Source: Lysobacterales bacterium
GTDB lineage: Bacteria; Pseudomonadota; Gammaproteobacteria; Xanthomonadales; SZUA-5
Assembly: GCA_022841325.1 (NCBI GenBank)
Contig: JALHRS010000002.1
Location: forward strand, 62,001-126,000
DNA length: 64,000 nt
Reading direction: 5' to 3'
The notes beneath the pieces were generated by a model. It was not told the DNA's origin. It made no database searches and saw only the letters and a program-made list of their open reading frames with translations. Positions 61,757 through 64,000 of the stretch are shown in pieces (within the stretch, counting starts at the first letter, position 1; each line of letters begins with the position of its first letter). A program made the translations under genes and the position numbers.

Positions 61757-62612
61757 GACGCGGACGTGCGCAGGGCAACAGGACCGGCGCATTCTCATCC
61801 TGCACCCGGCGAACCTTGCCCAGTTCCTGCAGCAGTTCCGGCAGCGGCGGAATGTTGAAGTCGCGCTCCAGCAGGGTGGCCCGGCGGCCCATGCGTTGAT
61901 AGGTGTAGGCCAGCAATTCCCACACCGGATCGACGATGTCGGCACCATGGGTGTCGACAATCAGATCGGGTGCCTCCTCGTAGTGCCCGGCCACATGCAG
62001 ATAGGCCACCCGCTCGGCCGGAATCTGGTCGATGAACGCGCGTGCGTCGTAGCGGTGATTGACGCTGTTGACGTAGACGTTGTTGACGTCGAGCAGCAGA
62101 TCACAGTCGGCCTCGCGGACCACGCCGAGCAGGAATTCAGGTTCGCTGATCTCGCTGGCCAGCGGTGTGTAGAAGGAGGCGTTTTCCACAGCAATGCGGC
62201 GGCCCAGGATGTCCTGGGTGCGACGCACGCGGGCGGCCACATGCCGGAGCGCATCCTCGGTAAAGGGAATCGGCAGCAGATCGTAGAGATGGGCGCCGTC
62301 ACTGCACCAGCTCAAATGCTCGCTGTAGAGCAGGATGCCGTGATCGTCGAGAAAGCCCTTGAGGCGCTGCAGGAAGATGTCGTCCAGCGGATCCGGACCG
62401 CCCAGCGACAGCGACAGACCGTGGGCAATGAAGGGATAAGCCTCGGTGTAGCGGCGGAAGGCCTTGCCCAGCCTTCCGCCGATACCCAACCAGTTTTCCG
62501 GAGCGATCTCGAAGAAATCGATGGCGGAACGCAAATCACCCGCTGCGTCCAGTTCGGGCATCAGGCTGCGCCTGAGTCCCAATCCAGCTGACAGCTGTTG
62601 CAGTTTCCGCAT
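61743..62612 (-). CDS. hvfB: MNIO (DUF692) iron enzyme, HvfB-like
   Basis: 289 residues after AAGGAG. Multinuclear non-heme iron oxidase fold (TIM barrel): FFEIAPENWLGIGGR, AHGLSLSLGGPDPLD, LYSEHLSWCSDG, IAVENASFYTPLA, DLLLDVNNVYVNSVNH, YLHVAGH, VDTHGADIVDPVWELL; these supply the His/Asp/Glu iron ligands. DUF692 enzymes modify cysteines of short peptides, for example to thiooxazole or oxazolone/thioamide groups. The Cys-rich product of hvfA directly upstream is the obvious substrate. Confidence 0.93.
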   Translation of the reverse strand: MRKLQQLSAGLGLRRSLMPELDAAGDLRSAIDFFEIAPENWLGIGGRLGKAFRRYTEAYPFIAHGLSLSLGGPDPLDDIFLQRLKGFLDDHGILLYSEHLSWCSDGAHLYDLLPIPFTEDALRHVAARVRRTQDILGRRIAVENASFYTPLASEISEPEFLLGVVREADCDLLLDVNNVYVNSVNHRYDARAFIDQIPAERVAYLHVAGHYEEAPDLIVDTHGADIVDPVWELLAYTYQRMGRRATLLERDFNIPPLPELLQELGKVRRVQDENAPVLLPCARPRHAAV

Positions 62613-62635
62613 GATGCGCTCCTTCAGATCTCAGC

Positions 62636-63046
62636 TCAGGCGGCGCCGCCGCACTTGCCTTCTTCCTTGGCCTTGTCGCCACCGCACTTGCCTTCGCCGC
62701 ACTTGCCTTCTTCCTTGGCCTTGTCGCCACCGCACTTGCCTTCGCCGCACTTGCCTTCTTCCTTGGCCTTGTCAGCGCCGCACTTGCCTTCGCCGCACTT
62801 GCCTTCTTCCTTGGCCTTGTCACCGCCGCAGGTGCCTTCTTCCTTGGCCTTGTCGGCGCCGCACTTGCCTTCGCCGCACTTGCCTTCGGCGGCCTTCTCG
62901 TCGCCCACCAGCATGTAGCCCTGGGCCAGGTCGGTGGCCTGCATGCCGTTGCTGGTGCCGTTTCCGGCGTAGGCGCCGAAGGCCATGCTGCCCAGGAATG
63001 CCGCGCCCACGGCCAAGGAAACCGGCTTGATCATCTTGTTGCTCAT
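62636..63046 (-). CDS. hvfA: HvfA/bufferin-like Cys-repeat RiPP precursor with signal peptide
   Basis: 136 residues after GGAG. The signal peptide IKPVSLAVGAAFLGSMAFGAYA (after MSNKM) is followed by a short spacer, then 10 cysteines in EGKCG/EEGKCG repeats alternating with ADKAKE or GDKAKE. The unit KAKEEGKCGEGKCGGD is 16 residues (48 bp) and repeats about three times; one unit is shortened and reads EEGTCGGD. EGKCG is the motif modified by MNIO enzymes in bufferin/HvfA-type RiPPs, which are linked to copper handling. It is first gene of hvfABC. The regular DNA repeat suggests unit number could change by slippage. Confidence 0.92.
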   Translation of the reverse strand: MSNKMIKPVSLAVGAAFLGSMAFGAYAGNGTSNGMQATDLAQGYMLVGDEKAAEGKCGEGKCGADKAKEEGTCGGDKAKEEGKCGEGKCGADKAKEEGKCGEGKCGGDKAKEEGKCGEGKCGGDKAKEEGKCGGAA

Positions 63047-63228
63047 GAGTTGAATCTCCGATCACATGATTGAATGCCCCGGTTGGGGGCGAGCTTGAAG
63101 CTGCCGCAGCAGCTCTCCCGCAGCCGATGGGATATCGGCGATGCAGACATTAAGCCTGCACCAGCCCGATGACAACCGCCGCACGGTTCTGCGTCAGCGT
63201 AGAAGACCGATGAAGGCGCCACAATCTT
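63047..63228. promoter_or_regulatory. Upstream region of hvfA
   Basis: 182 nt between hvfA and the rlmM stop. It should contain the hvfABC promoter and a possible metal-responsive operator. I see a partial palindrome GCTGCCGCAGCAGCTC near 63103 but no recognisable regulator site. Confidence 0.4.
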
Positions 63229-64000
63229 TCAGCGCTTGCGCGCGCGGTTGCCGCGCGGAGAACGTGTGCCCGGCACAGGCGATTTCTTGCCCCCGGAGGC
63301 CTTTCTGGCGCCTGCAGGCGCTGTCTTGCGGCCGCTGATTGGCTGGCCGGCGCGCTGCCCGGACTTCTGCCGCGCAGCATCGGCCGCCGTCTTGCCTGCA
63401 CCTTTACCGGGCCGGGTCGCTTTGGCGGCTGCCGGTGGCGGCGAGCGGCTTGCTCGATCGGACTCGCGGCTGCCGGCTGCCTCGCGCAGTCTCGGCAGCT
63501 GCATCTGAGCGCCGGGAATCACGGCCACAGTGAGTTCTTCGCGATCATGGTAGAGCTGACGGGCCCGCACCGAGAAACCCATGCGCTGCAGCGGCTGCAG
63601 CACTGCCCGCGCCTGGTTCCAGGCGTCAAAGCGTTTCTTCATCGGCAGTTTGAGGTTGAACACCGCCGCCTTGCACCAGCCCGACTGCAACCAGCGGACC
63701 ATGAGCTCGGCCACCTTGCCCGGTTTCTCGACCATGTCGCAGACCAGCCAGTCGACCGGTCGTGGCGGACGATAGCGAAAGCCATCCTCGCGCAGATGCT
63801 GCACCAGACCGCTGTCCATCAGGGCCGGCGCCATGCGACCGTTGTCGATGGCGGTCACCTGAATCCGGCGCGCCACCAGCTGATAGGTCCAGCCGCCCGG
63901 CGACGCGCCCAGATCGACGGCGCTACCGCCAGCGTCCAGCAGGTCGGCGCGCTCCTGCGCATTCATGAGCACCTGGAAAGCTTCTTCGAGCTTCAGCGTG
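63229..64000 (-). CDS. rlmM: 23S rRNA C2498 2'-O-methyltransferase RlmM, 5' part outside window, with basic C-terminal tail
   Basis: The frame continues upstream past the right edge (preceding residues read [15 protein letters not shown], typical of RlmM), so the N-terminal RNA-binding domain is missing. Visible: [15 protein letters not shown] (SAM-binding), [36 protein letters not shown] (catalytic Asp), [12 protein letters not shown] (catalytic Lys), REELTVAVI. RlmM methylates C2498 of 23S rRNA. After the domain there is an extra ~85-residue Lys/Arg/Ala/Pro/Gly-rich tail (for example [18 protein letters not shown]) not found in E. coli RlmM. Confidence 0.93.
   Translation of the reverse strand, partial: TLKLEEAFQVLMNAQERADLLDAGGSAVDLGASPGGWTYQLVARRIQVTAIDNGRMAPALMDSGLVQHLREDGFRYRPPRPVDWLVCDMVEKPGKVAELMVRWLQSGWCKAAVFNLKLPMKKRFDAWNQARAVLQPLQRMGFSVRARQLYHDREELTVAVIPGAQMQLPRLREAAGSRESDRASRSPPPAAAKATRPGKGAGKTAADAARQKSGQRAGQPISGRKTAPAGARKASGGKKSPVPGTRSPRGNRARKR

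Overview
The window comes from a high-GC Gammaproteobacterium, most likely Lysobacterales (Xanthomonadales; Rhodanobacteraceae or Dokdonella-like). The evidence is base composition, an IPTL-CTERM surface protein, several exported proteins ending in a short -GFE tail, the coxB-coxA-ctaG-coxC order, an hvfABC (MNIO) cluster, and many families of intergenic palindromic repeats. No rRNA, tRNA, CRISPR array, phage or insertion sequence was seen. The taxonomic call is an inference.

Layout. 1-7.3 kb: 3' part of a secreted beta-propeller protein, a KefB-like antiporter, an exported acidic protein, an exported M20 amidohydrolase and an exported rubredoxin that lacks one metal-binding cysteine. 7.4-8.8 kb: M60-like metallopeptidase. 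8.9-14.8 kb: the most interesting block, with a TIR protein, a 4-5 TM protein fused to an alpha/beta hydrolase, and a divergently encoded SLOG protein carrying a homologous 4-TM (SLATT-like) core. 15-17.3 kb: two secreted acidic proteins that end in cold-shock domains. 17.9-22.4 kb: a coupled pair of surface proteins (DUF11 repeats with IPTL-CTERM; YadA-like head with S74 chaperone). 22.9-26.6 kb: RlmN-like radical SAM enzyme, two small coupled membrane proteins, DUF2256 and photolyase. 27-34.7 kb: ECF sigma factor, secreted beta-helix protein, Ser/Thr kinase with TPR-like region, TPR-GGDEF protein. 34.8-39.3 kb: metabolic enzymes (EthD, HD hydrolase, alpha/beta hydrolase, CocE-like hydrolase). 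39.5-44.3 kb: giant repeat-containing exported protein. 44.6-49.6 kb: MoxR ATPase, unknown protein, and a HExxH-VWA fusion. 49.8-55.4 kb: ruvC, a truncated yebC, a PyrR-like phosphoribosyltransferase and PutA. 55.9-60.6 kb: cytochrome c oxidase operon. 60.9-63.0 kb: hvfCBA, encoding a cysteine-rich RiPP and its maturation enzymes. 63.2 kb to the end: 3' part of rlmM.

The coupled units are clear from ATGA-type overlaps (DUF2244-coxB, coxA-small TM protein-ctaG, hvfB-hvfC, the DUF11/S74 pair, the small membrane pair) or near-contact (DUF2256-photolyase). The TIR/SLATT/SLOG block has the components expected of a nucleotide-triggered membrane effector system, but its function is an inference. Intergenic gaps are unusually rich in structured repeats. 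Two hairpin families show compensatory stem changes between copies. Several neighbouring gaps are framed by complementary simple-sequence tracts.
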